64,000 nucleotides of DNA, from assembly GCF_008831285.2 (NCBI RefSeq), contig NC_045144.1, forward strand, positions 18,367,716 through 18,431,715, read 5' to 3'. Source of the stretch: Nymphaea colorata. Its lineage: Eukaryota; Streptophyta; Magnoliopsida; Nymphaeales; Nymphaeaceae. The position numbers and the translations under genes are program-made. This document shows positions 25,079-36,480 of this stretch, in pieces. The first letter of the stretch is position 1; every line of letters starts with the position of its first letter. The notes beneath the pieces are model-generated. The model did no database searches and was not told the origin of the DNA. It saw only the letters and a list, made by a program, of their open reading frames with translations.

Positions 25079-25930
25079 GCTCTTCGCTACCCACACGCCA
25101 ACCAAGGTCCACTACACCTAAAGGTGATCCAAAAACACCAGAATATGCCTAGATTTTCCCTACCCAGTAAAGGAAACAACCACCAAAAGCATGAAAAAAG
25201 GGGCACAAGAAAAAAGAGAGAGAACACCCACAATCCAAAAAATGCTCTTTCTCTCACCTTAACCACTCGACAGCAAAGCAACAATGCCTAAAACCCTAAG
25301 TCTGACCCTAACTCACCACCATCAACAACACTACTCAGAAAGGAATCTTTCACTCAACTAAAAGAACCCCAGAATCGTTCCCCATTTCTCACAAAGAACA
25401 CCGTGCCGTCGCTCCTAATCTCCCAAGAAAAGATAGAAACCTCCACCAAATAGTAAAGAAACCCCCCAAAAATACCTTCACCAAACCCTACCATTCACTC
25501 TCCTACTATCTAAAACCCTATTCTTTTGGATCCAGAAAGCCAAAAAGAAAAAAAAAAAAAATCCGACAGAAGATGATGGATGGAACAGGTTCCATCTACT
25601 CACTCCTCCCACCCCCACCCCTTCCCATCCCCATCCCCAAGTGAAAGGAAGCAACAGAAGGAGACTGACTCACACAGACCCAACACGTCGCCTGGAAAAA
25701 ATCACCACTCTTCTCCATGATCCACATATCCAGAAACTCCGAGTAAAAATCAATCAAAATCCTCCCACAAAATCACGAAAAAGCAAGGAAACAGACCTCT
25801 CTCCCTCCCTCCTCCCCCCTCTCTCTCTCTCTCTAACTCAGCAGACCAAAGAAAAAAAAAAATCACCACCTTTCCGAGATTCTCTCTCTAAGTTAAGGAC
25901 CAGTGCCGGGTCTTTAACCCGAGGCGTTAA
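25079..25930 (-). other. AFB2 5' leader and core promoter region
   Basis: Read on the minus strand this is GA-rich, with a (GA)n tract from 25835 down to 25815 and long purine runs, typical of plant 5' leaders. A poly-A run is at 25549-25561 on the plus strand. The transcription start and any leader intron cannot be fixed by eye. Confidence 0.45.
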
Positions 25931-27400
25931 CCGCGGTTAGGAGCAAAGGGAAGGAGGCAACGGAAGAAGAAGCAGAAGAAAGAAGAAGAAGAAGAGAGAG
26001 AGCAGGTCATGGTACTCTGGGCTCGCAGTGGGGGCTGTGAAACGGACGGCCAGGATGGCGCCAGAGCAAAGCGACAAGGCATGCCGGCCGTAAGATGCCG
26101 ACCCTCGCACGCCTCTCGCAGGCATGCGTCCTTATCTCTCTCGTGGATCCACGCTGCCGACCAATCGCGTTGCGTCCCCACACGAGCGGCGCCACACACC
26201 TCCCAATTTTTTATTTATTAAAAAATGTTTTTTTATATAAAAATAATTTCTGTGATAATAGAATAATGTGCATAGCCTTGAAATGGCGTTGTCCTTTCTG
26301 CCTAGGGGCATGGACGTTATGGTCATTGGCAAAACCAAAGCCCACAATAATTGAAGCCTAATTATAAATGGAGTAATTTTGTCAAATTAAGTACACTTGG
26401 GCACTGCATCTTTCTCATGTAGAAGGTTTATTGCAAGAAAAAATATTTCAATAAGAAAAAAAAAGAAAATTGTGCCTCAACTAAAGCAAATTGAAGTTTA
26501 TAGAAATAATTATTTTAAATATAAAAAATAAGTCAATTTGTAAAAAGACATGCAAAAATGTGAAAAAAAAACTTGTTATTTCCTGCTTTGTGGCATTCTT
26601 ATTATTGCATTTTTATTTTACATTTTTTATTTTTGCTAAGTTTTTAAACCTATCTTAAACTATAGATTAGTTAAGACTAAATGAAAACATTGAAAAGGTT
26701 TAATTAAAATTAGTTATTGTTAACCAATAGCCTATCAAAAAATGTGTGGACAAAGTTAAAAACATCGTCACGAATACCATTATTTTCTCATGTTTTTAAT
26801 GGAAAATTGTTTTTTTTCAAGAAAATCTTGAGAAAATTAGAGAATTTTAAAAATAAAAAAAAATAACGTATAAATGAAATGAATGAGAAATTAATAGGAA
26901 AACATAAACAATACTATTTAACAGTGATAAAAAAAGGACGTGTTAATGATAATAAAAACGACAAAAATAATTTATTTTAAGTTGATATTTGAATCCATGA
27001 TAATATCGATGCTGAAAATAGAGGAAAAACACAAAAAAAGGTAAAAAAAGCATATAAATATTTTTTCCTGTTGGTGATTTTTTCTCTTCTTTTTTGTGTG
27101 TTAATATCACGATATTTTCAAAAATATCACTATATCTATGACAAGAGAGAGAGTAAAAGAATGGGGGGACAGAGAGAGTATTTTTGGTTCATTAATTTGC
27201 TTGGATGAACATTTTGTTAATCATATAAAACTTAAAAACATATGCTTATAGAATTTAGGAAATAATTGGTAAAATTATCATTAAGTATTCAATATTCTCT
27301 CTACATTTTTTTTTTTTTTGACTTGATATGAGTTAACTCATTTTGTCTTGATCGAGAATTTTGGATTGAGATTTTTAGCCCCTCCTTAATCCAAGTATAG
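25931..27400. other. Intergenic DNA before the segmental duplication
   Basis: GC-rich for the first 300 bases, then strongly AT-rich with many A/T runs. No gene, RNA gene or clear transposon is seen. The left edge of duplicated copy A follows near 27412. Confidence 0.5.
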
Positions 27401-29320
27401 ACGAGGGAGTATTGGGACGCCACTCGTTTCACTTTAGAGGGTGGGAGGTCGTTATCCGGATGCCAAAATGAAGTATAAATTTGATGATTGTTGGGTAACT
27501 CGATTGAAAAGCAACTCATCACACATCCACACATTTATGACACCTTTTAAGACTTAAATATGTAATATTTATGCTGATTAGCGATTTAATAGAATAGTAA
27601 ATTCTCCCGCATCCTAAGGGGCATAGAATTATAGTTCAAAATTTTGATTAGGGCTGAAAAATAATTTTTTAAAATTTTTATATAAGATAATTGATTTTTT
27701 GAAAATTTATATGTAAATTTAAAAAAAAAAAAAAAAAAACTGAAGGTGTCTAGGGTCCCTCCCTGCTGGCTCCCCTTGGCTTCGCCACTAGACTATATGT
27801 GGGTGGCTCCCGCTCCTTCAAGAAATTTACACAGCCAATGCGCTATCCAATGCCAAATCATTGCGGCATCTTTAGCAATGAAAAGCTCCACCGCTTTTGT
27901 GGTCAATATGTTCCATCTTTTTTCAAGATTGAACTAAAATTTTGTTATTTCTTCAAAAGCTTTTTAAAAAAATTACAAAAAAACACTAGATCTTTCAATA
28001 AATAAGCAGTTTTTTTGTCATTTTACATAAAAAAAAATTACTGTTCTCTACTAGTGTGTTTCTTATGTTTATCATTAGATCAAACACACTCAATCAATTA
28101 TAGGTGGGGTAGTGCCTGATGGGCCAATGTCATGCAGAGAAGTAATGTTCAAAGGCTGGGGCCATGCCTAGTGAGCGAAGGAACCTCCTCTTGCATGGTT
28201 GCATCCGCAACATGCAGCACAAAGAGTTGACACCCATGTGAATCAAACTAGGAGCATATAATTTGCTTTCTAAATCGTCATGCAAAAAAGCAATCTTTGA
28301 TAATACAAATTAATGGCGGAAGCAAGTGGGGGCAGTTGCCCACATATGCCCACAAAAAATAATTTATTGAAATTTCATGATAGTTTTTCTCCTTTACATA
28401 CATGTGTTCCTTAAAAGTTTAAAATTATATAACTAGTGTCCCTTAGCCCAAACTTTTTGGCTCTACCTCTAAAGCAAATGGAATATAAAGTGAATCACAT
28501 TGTAATGGAGTCAAGCTCACCAGCGAAAGAAATTGTATCCTTAGACATGAAGAATTAATACTCCAACCCCCACCCTATGGCTATACAAAAGGCTTTCCGA
28601 CAGATACCATGAAAAAATTTAGATTCTAGTTATGTTCCATTAGTTATTGTTTGGCAGTAGGAACACTAAGTGAATGATACGTGAATTCCATGCACTTGCT
28701 AATCTTTGGGTCAGATTCATGAAACACTTACAAAGTATTTTTTATTGCCAAATGACCTCTAAATGTACTCATTGCTTCAATTTGTGTTACATATTTTCTC
28801 TATTGTTTCTTATATATTCCCAAATACTATTGGTATTTTTTCTTAAAAAATGAAGCAGTTTTCCACTGGTTAATTTGCCTGGTTTGTTAGGTGGACTACA
28901 AAGTGGTCGGATTTTGTTGATATCTAGTGTAGGTTTGTTTTGGATTTGATCTGATACAGTTTAGTGATACCCATTGGTGGCAGACTGCTAAAAGCAAAAC
29001 CAGCCTCATTTCTTTCATTCCTAGGGTGCAGGGCTGCTTAAGGACCTAAGTAAAAATATTTTTTAAAAATATTTAAAAAAATGAATAGTATATGACACTT
29101 TTCACTCTTATATTAATCAGTAGATCAAGTTAATTTGCCACCAATTAAGTTCCAATTGTCTCATTGTTGGTTTTGGTCGTTTCTAACTTTCCTTTTGCAT
29201 AGCCCAATGAGTTTCCCTTAACTTTTATGCTTCTAGTTGGGTACTAGCCTCGAAGGTTTATACTCATAGACGAACCACATTGTTTCTCGGTCGGACTGTG
29301 GTTTTCTCGAGCAAAATAAG

Positions 29321-29322
<2 letters not shown>

Positions 29323-29368
<46 letters not shown>
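29323..29368 (+). repeat. Poly-A tract of about 46 bases
   Basis: An uninterrupted A run. The equivalent place in the inverted block of copy B (about 53335-53346) has only about a dozen, so the tract expanded or contracted after duplication. Confidence 0.9.
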
Positions 29369-29369
<1 letters not shown>

Positions 29370-29765
29370 GGAACGACTGAATTTGTCAATCCCTTGTAAG
29401 CTAGGGACTATTTCAAAATAACCAAAAGAAAAGGCCCAAAGTTGTTCCTACCATCTTTATTTTAATAAAAGTGCATCTAGTGGATGCCTCTTCCCAGCTT
29501 CTTGGAGTGCAGAGAAGCCAAAAGAACACACAGGAGGAAAGGAAGAGAGATTAATGATAAGAGCAATCCAATCCTCTTGAAGGTTACTTACCAAAGAAGT
29601 TGTATGTTCAGGCCCTAAACATGATAATGGGCTTTGGAGCTTGAAATGACAAATATGACCCTTGACAGGGAAAGGGGAAAACACACATTAAGGACAAAAT
29701 TGGAAAAATGAAACAATTTTTGTAAAAAAAAAAAGAAAAATTCTCCTCATACAGTCACGAGCATT

Positions 29766-30092
29766 ATCACAAAATGCGTGCATGGGTATTATACGGTGAT
29801 AAATTTCTCGGGGATAATACGACAAAGTTGTATATCTTGGGAATATCTCGAGAAAATCTCGGTGAATTTTTTAAAAATTTAAAAACATTTAACAAGTCCT
29901 GAAAATTATAAAAAAATAAAAATAAATCAAAATACAATAAAAACGTGAAAAAATGAGTATTATACCCCTATTATACCCAACTTTTTATTTTTTGGCATTT
30001 TTTAAAAAATGTGTTTTTTCAGGTTTTATACAGCTGACTTGTTTTTCACGTTTTATATGTGTTTTTTTCCAATAAAACGTGTTTTCTGTGAT
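29766..30092. mobile_element. Short AT-rich TIR element (copy A)
   Basis: It begins ATCACAAAATGCGTG and ends in the complement of ATCACAGAAAACACG. The interior is AT-rich with AAGTTGTATATCTTGGG and no coding. It is the counterpart of 52602-52922. It forms the right edge of the inverted block. Confidence 0.6.
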
Positions 30093-30302
30093 GATAGCAA
30101 AATTGTAAATGCATTAAGAGGAAACTACCAAATAGAATGAGAATACAAAATATATGAGTGATTGGTAGGTACCAAACCACTTGGGTCAGAATAAAAACCG
30201 GACCTCTTAAATTCATGTTAAAAGCGTTTTAAACAAAATATGAACCTTTCAATATGTTTATGAACACTAATTTGACATAAATCATGCTTTAGTTCAAGTT
30301 TT

Positions 30303-30307
<5 letters not shown>

Positions 30308-30350
<43 letters not shown>
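30308..30350 (+). repeat. Poly-A tract of about 43 bases
   Basis: A pure A run that is only a few bases long at the matching place in copy B (about 55170). Confidence 0.9.
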
Positions 30351-30352
<2 letters not shown>

Positions 30353-30913
30353 AGATCTTTACATTGTCAAAATTTTGGTGTTATAAGAGCCGTTCATTTT
30401 TTTTATTATTTAAAAACATTATTTAAGTAAGAAAACGAAACTAAGTTAATATATGTTTCTCATAGAATATCATGTGTTTACGAATGGCTTATTTTTTTAT
30501 TCATCATGACCGGCGCTTTATTAATTTGCTGTGTCTCTCCTAATTAGATATTTTAAAAGATTTGGACATGCAAATAATATGCTTGGATTAATTACATGGG
30601 AGAAAATTTAATTGACTTGTAGAAGAAAAATTGAATTGACATCTCTATTCTCCTGGTCCGTCCGTGAATGAAATAAAATAAATGCATGACACAAGCAACC
30701 AGTAGGAGATCAAGATGATGTTAATGTGCAATGAATTTTCTCAGATTTCACAATCTCCATTCTTTGTTTGGTTCCGACGGGCTTTACTCTTGTAGAAATT
30801 TTTTTGTTTATTTTTAATTAACATCTTATTTTTAGTGTGCATGGATTTGAGATCCAATTGTGGGGTTGTTGGATCTCAAAACTGTGGATCTGAGATTGAT
30901 CTAAGATCCTATT

Positions 30914-31232
30914 CAATTCGATTGGTGTCTGGAGAGTTCTGTCATGGACTCAGCCGATTTTGGCATTATTAAACGTACCCAAACAACTAACAATTAAAAT
31001 ATTTGTTAAATAAGCAATTTTAGACGATTTGAAAATATCTAAAAATATTGAATTTTCAACAATAAAAACGGGCACCAGACATCCTTTCAATATTTTTTGA
31101 TATTTTCAAGTAATCTAAAATTGGTTATTTAACAAATAATTAATTGAATATTGTTAGTTGGTGGGGTACATTTAATAATGCCAAAATGGGCCGAGTCCGC
31201 CGACGTCAAATCCATATACCAAACGGATTTAA
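30914..31232. mobile_element. Foldback (MITE-like) element, copy A
   Basis: The two halves are inverted copies over about 130-150 bases. GGACTCAGCCGATTTTGGCA on the left mirrors GGACTCGGCCCATTTTGGCA read from the right end, and CAACTAACAAT at 30984 mirrors 31160. There is no coding. It sits at the same place in copy B (55721-56037), so insertion predates the duplication. A partial relative lies at about 33316-33400. Confidence 0.7.
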
Positions 31233-32106
31233 TGGGATTAGATCCGTATACCAATCGGATTTGATGGGATTAACGGAGTTTGCACTTCAAAATATCCGAA
31301 ATATAACCAGCTCAACCAAAAATAACGGAGTTAAATTGCAGTCTTTCCTCCTCAATAACCAACTCACGATCCTCTTAGCTCATGCAATTCTACCTTCTAT
31401 GCTTTTGCCGCTCTAGTGTTTCTACTTTTTTTACTAACTGGCCGTTTGATTCCATTGTGGACAATGAGGTTACGTTTGATAGCCTCGGATCTAAGATCAG
31501 ATGCAGCATAAAAAAATTTGTTTTCGAGGGTCGATGATTTCAATAGCTTGACATGTTAAATCCATGCTATATGTTAAAAACTATGAATCCATGTTAAAAA
31601 CTTCGTATTAATGTCGGAATGAAGGGAGGTCGGACATTAAATCCATGGATCTCATATCCATGATGAAACAAACACAACCTTGTAATCATTGTCCTACAAA
31701 TAAACACACACACATACGTGCACGCACACGTGCTCAAAGTTGCATGTATATTATGTGCGTCACCCAACTCACTCTCGAATAGGTTCGACAAAATGTGAAT
31801 GAGACAAAAAGGGGGGCATATAACATGATGGTTTTGATTCGAAGCTTTTTGGGATAATATTTTTGGGTGAGCGAGAGGTTCATCCTACCACCCGAAAAGA
31901 GACCCGAATGCTCCCTATTCCTCCTGCCTTTGGGGCTCTAAGCTCCGCCGGTGTCAACGATAGCAACGCTACACCCTTCAACTTAGATGTCACGTCCTAT
32001 CACTTTAAGACACATGAACATAAAAGAATCAAACTAGACACCTGCCCTTATATAAAATCTAACTCTATCAGTTACCCTATGTCCCATTAAGGTAGGAGAG
32101 GCATAC

Positions 32107-32790
32107 ACAGAGTTTTGGCTTTAATCATTCTCGACTGCACGACGGAACCCGAGACCAAACAAAGACCACTGATTTTTCTAGGCAAATAAATTTATTTGGT
32201 GAGAGAGCAAATAAGAATTACAAGTAAAGACAATAAATTCAAATCCTTTCTTTCTCAAGTAGATAAAATAGCCTCCTTTTGTGAACCCTTGATTGTCTTA
32301 ATGACCAAAATGCTCCTCGTTAATAGAAAAGGAGAGCTTTTTGTAGGAACAAAAAAAATTAAAAGATAAAAAAGACAATTTTTTTTAATTGATTCCAAAA
32401 TTCCCCAACTCCTACCCAATTTTTTTTGGCATGCATGCACATGCAACCCACTCTCAAAATTCAATGTTATGAATGAGAGACTCTTATTCTTCCTTTTTTT
32501 TGTTTTTTTTTTTGCCCTTTTAAGTTTTCCATTGTTAGCCACGATGTCAAGCAATTGGCTTGGTCTCCCCCACACCATGAAACATAGCATCTGAAACCAG
32601 TGAGTTCACATTTGGCCACTAATGCGGTGTTCCGGGGTTGAGACATAACTTTTGTTTTAATGAGGGGCAGGGAGTGGGGAATGTGAAAAGCTAGATTCTC
32701 CAAGGGCTTAATATATTTTTCAAAAAATTGAAGCCAATAAAATTTAAAATTTTAAAATATGAGGGAAAGCCGTGATCCAATAACTGCTGG
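32107..32790 (-). pseudogene. Relic of a neprosin exon 1 and its upstream region
   Basis: Read on the minus strand it resembles the region just upstream of neprosin gene 1. It shares an ATTCTCGACTGCA-like word (ATTCTAGACTGCA at gene 1), a block GATTTTTCTAG...AATTTATTTGGTGAGAGAGCAAATA, and further out TTTTCCATTGTTAGCCAC. Next to it, near 32130-32080, an ACTCTGTGTATGCCTCTCCT stretch resembles the signal-peptide codons of gene 1 but is soon stopped. No downstream neprosin exon is seen nearby. Confidence 0.5.
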
Positions 32791-33540
32791 TACGATCGTG
32801 TAGAGAGCGCAACAATGGTTCAGTTCTTGTGAGTACTACTCATGTAAACTTGCAAACAATAAGATGCGTCACTCTAATTGATGGGAATACTGCACCTCAT
32901 TCAGATCTCGATGGGACCTATGGGACCTTAGAGGCAAGGGGAACGGGGACTTTTGGGCCTCTTTGTCCATGGTGGTGGTTGTCAACCTCCTGTTCACCTT
33001 CAAAAACCTCAGCTTAAGACATACCAATCTAATGCATTGTTCTTTGAACATACCTCAATTTTTAGACAGATTTATAAAGCAATAACAATATGTGATGATC
33101 ATTAAACAGGTCCTCAGGGATTGTTTGGTAGTAGAATATTTTGTGGGTATTTCATGAATATGTCCCAAAGATTAAGACATGTTCCAAAGATTAAGACAGA
33201 TTTAAGGAATAAAAGAAAAGGTATTTCATGAATATAATGTCTGCCAACAAACAAGGTGGAGAATCTCTTTCGATCAGAAAATTAAGTACCTATATCTTTC
33301 TATGTACCCCAGGCAACAACTAACAATCACTTATAAGATATTTGTTAAATAAACACTTTTAGATGATTTGAAAATGTTCAAAAATAGCGAATTTCCCGCT
33401 ATGAAAAGATCAACCCGACATCCTTCTTTCTCCTTCTTAAACGATCTATAAGGCGATCTAAGTGGGAGCTTGGAGGGTTTTTTTTTCCTCCTCTTTTTTC
33501 GAGTTATTTTAATTTAATTTAATTTTTTCTTTTCTTTTAA

Positions 33541-33985
33541 AGCTCCGATGATGTCACCGATGTAATGGCGTCGTTGGAGAGCGAGCCGCTTGGAGTAGAA
33601 ATCCTCCATGGTCGTCTCTATGCACAAGCTCATGATGAATCGAGAATGATTCCGTCCTTCAACATTTGTTGCCAGAGGAGTAACTGCTGTCATGGAGCAA
33701 ATTAAGGTGCGGAGAAAACCCACTAGACGTTGCATCTTGGTGCTCCTCCGGCGAGGATAGGGTTCTAGCAGGTAATTTGGTAACAGAAACGAAGGATTTT
33801 TGTGGAGTCGCTTTGTTGTTTTCTCCACAGGTAAAAAACAAAAAATACAAGAAATTTTCTCTGTTTTCCGGCGGTTCTCGAGTTCATGCCATGAGAAGAA
33901 CGAAAGTCATCGCACATCCGCTCTATACTGCATGCGATTAAAAACAAGAAAACAGAAGACAAAAACGAAAATGCTGTCAAGTAGA
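33541..33985 (-). pseudogene. Decayed left-arm copy of an unknown secreted-type ORF
   Basis: Minus-strand counterpart of the right-arm ORF at 35318. The hydrophobic stretch TAFSFLSSVFLFLIACS and the following HGMNSR are conserved. The start region is broken by a TGA after the ATG-AAG-CAA-CGA codons. A further frame beginning MQRLVGFL and containing SLCIETTMEDFY parallels MQGVVGFL and SCIEMAMQDFY in the right arm. I do not recognise the family. Confidence 0.4.
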
Positions 33986-35107
33986 CGAAGAGACATCATC
34001 ATCGTTGCTTCATGCATTTCCTTTCAGATAAGGACGCCATTGTTTACGTAAACTCTTCTTTCTTATTCTGCATCTCCACATACTCGTTTTAATGTGTTCT
34101 AGCTTACAGCTAGATCATCACTCCATGAAAGTATTTTGCACTACGTAGGGTGACCTTTTCTCAAAAACATATAGATGACTTGGATCATATTGAAGATCAA
34201 TCTCTCTCCCACTCTCTTACACACACACACAAGTATATTGGGCATTCAGGTAGTTCTAATTGATTATTGTTGCCAAAAAAGCAGAAACGGGGGAAAAACT
34301 TTGCTTCCTTGGTTTCTCCATCATCTTTTCAAAAAAACAAAAAGACCCATGTTTTCTCATTGATTTCATATCTTGATGGCAAAGTTAGTCCAAGAAAAAT
34401 GTGAAAATTAAGCTCCAAGTACCTTATCGTTATATCTTAAAATATCCTTCATTTTCTTGCATGAAGTGCTGAACACTGCAAATGCTTCCGAACATATAAA
34501 AAACTGCATTGGATTTCTGCTGAGAGACGACCATGGAGTTGGTTTTCTTTTAATATGAAAGCAACAAACAACCCCAGCCGGCCAGTCAGCATGCAAGATA
34601 GAGATTATGAATTGCAGCACTCCTGCTTTTACCAAGTTTAGTATATGAGAAGATCAACACTTAAACTTTTTTAATCAATTCTAGTTTTGTTACTAAACTT
34701 GGTAAAGGCACCAGTGCTGCACTTCATAATCTATATATTTTAGTTAAACGGTGGGTGGAACTTAGTGCATGCTGGCTGGTGTTGTTTATTGCTTTCATAC
34801 TAAAAGAAAACCAACTCCATGGACATTTCTTAGCCGGAATTCATGCAGCTGGTTACTTTTCCGGCGGCGCATGGAGTGTCTCATTGCGGCAACCTGTTCA
34901 TGCAAGAAAATGATGGATTTCTGAAGATGCAACAATGAGGCACTTGAAGGTTTTGACATTTTCTATCAGACACTTTGCCATCAACACAGGAAATCAATGA
35001 CAAAACATGGGTCTTCTTGTTTGCATGAAAAAATGATAGAGAAACCAAAGAATGAAAGCTTTTAGCCTTCTTCAACTTTTTTTGCAACCAATGCTCAATA
35101 TATGTGT

Positions 35108-35142
<35 letters not shown>

Positions 35143-35317
35143 TTCAATGTTGATGCGATCAAAGTCATCCAACTATTTTTCCTGATATCGCTTTTCAGAA
35201 AAGGCCTACACCGTGCAAAGTGCAAAGTACTTCATGGAGTGATGGATTTAGTTGTAAAAACAAACTAAAAGGAGTGTATGGAGATGGAGAAAAAGAAAGA
35301 AAACCTTCAAGTAAACA

Positions 35318-35584
35318 ATGGCGTCCTCATGTGGAAAAAAAAGCATGAAGCAACGATGGCGATGTCTCTTCGTCTTCTTGACAGCATTGTCGTTTTTGTT
35401 TCTTTTCATCGCATGCAGCAGAGAGCGCATTGGGCATTCCTATGGCATGAACTCGAGAATGCCAAGAATACCAAACTGCATCCTTGCCGGAGGAAACAGC
35501 ACAGTGACCAATAAGAATCTTTTCTTTCTGTTACCAAATATGATCTGTAGAACTTCCTCACCAGCAACAAGATGCAAGGTGTAG
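35318..35584 (+). CDS. Unknown small protein with N-terminal hydrophobic segment (right arm)
   Basis: A real ATG opens 88 codons: basic start (GKKSMKQRWR), a hydrophobic core LFVFLTALSFLFLFIACS at about residues 17-34, then RERIGHSYGMNSRMPRIPNC and a possible N-glycosylation site NST. This looks like a signal peptide or anchor followed by a short exposed part. A second frame beyond it (about 35573-35688) starts MQGVVGFLLFLIAVYLLHRC. A third runs to 35880 with ATPSGSWVIGV and DVPANFTQQRQD. These may be exons of one gene or decayed pieces of it. No family is recognised. Confidence 0.35.
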   Translation: MASSCGKKSMKQRWRCLFVFLTALSFLFLFIACSRERIGHSYGMNSRMPRIPNCILAGGNSTVTNKNLFFLLPNMICRTSSPATRCKV

Positions 35585-35815
35585 TGGGTTTTCTCCTCTT
35601 CCTGATCGCCGTCTACCTGCTGCACCGTTGCTCCTCGTCGGCTGTAAATTCATCAGCAGCAAATGTGAAGGAGGGCATAAGAGGTTAAGAGAAGACCTTC
35701 AGATCGTGCATAGAGATGGCTATGCAGGATTTCTATCCCACAGCAGCCGCCACTCCAAGTGGCTCTTGGGTTATCGGAGTCCGCCACTGCGACGGTCGCA
35801 TCGTCGGACCGGTTT

Positions 35816-36480
35816 CTGCTGATAACGCCATCCACCCCGAGGATGTGCCTGCTAACTTCACCCAACAAAGGCAGGATTGAACAGAAAATGAGAAGAAGGA
35901 GAGACGTAGAGCTTTGAGCATTCTAGACTGCACGATGGAACCCAAGATCTAGCTTTTGATGATCCTCAACGTGAGATGATTGGCATTTTATAGCAAAAAA
36001 CAAATGATTTTTTTAGAGAAAGAAATTTATTTGGTGAGATAGCAAATAGGAATCACGAGAAAAGACATTAAATCCAAATCCTTTCTTTCTTCAAGTAGAG
36101 AAAATCGCATTGAGCATTCTTCAATCATTTTTGGTATTAATGGATACCATCCTTTTTACATTTGATTCACAAATCTTTCATATATGGGTGATATTAATTC
36201 AATGACAAAATTGATTCTTAGTGATATGAGAAGGTTAAACTTGGAAAGTATTTTATTAAAAAAGTTCTATTATTTTTTTAGTCCACCAAATAAATCTTGC
36301 GAAAAGAGGGTAATAGTCTAAGTGAAGGGAAAGACCATAAAATTCAGATATACGTTATGAATGAGGAAACCTCTTTTTTTTTTTTTTTTCATTTTTTAGT
36401 TTTCCATTGTTAGCCACCCTTTCAAGCAATTGGCTTTGTCTCTCCCACACCATGAAGCAGAGTATCTATAATATGCGAGT
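35816..36480 (-). pseudogene. Relic of neprosin exon 1 with its upstream region
   Basis: An ATG at 35921 followed by CTCAAAGC matches the ATG at 44680 of neprosin gene 1, and TTTGAGCATTCTAGACTGCA (35912-35931) matches about 44672-44691. Inside, a one-base shift moves the frame from the ATG to one reading LLGEVSRHILG, equivalent to LLSKGSRHMLE in gene 1. The relic then runs into the right arm of the palindrome, and exons 2-6 are absent. Upstream similarity continues to about 36450. Confidence 0.6.

Larger units (their letters stand above)
28450..30092 (+). repeat. Segment inverted relative to copy B
   Basis: This 1.64 kb block matches 52601-54270 in reverse-complement orientation. Examples: GCAGGGCTGCTTAAGGACCT near 29026 against its complement near 53652, and the TCGGTCGGACTGTGG stretch near 29288 against its complement near 53368. 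The flanking blocks remain in direct orientation. Confidence 0.8.
33541..35815. repeat. Large imperfect inverted repeat (palindrome)
   Basis: Two arms of about 1.1 kb are reverse complements around a loop of about 48 bases (34644-34691). The innermost pair is TTTACCAAGTTTAGTA (34628-34643) with its complement at 34692-34707. Further pairs include CCATGGAGTTGGTTTTCTTT near 34532 with its complement near 34800, CACATACTC near 34077 with its mate near 35275, and the outer AGAAATCCT near 33597 with its mate near 35735. Identity looks like roughly 75-80% with small gaps. Copy B lacks the whole structure. Confidence 0.85.
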
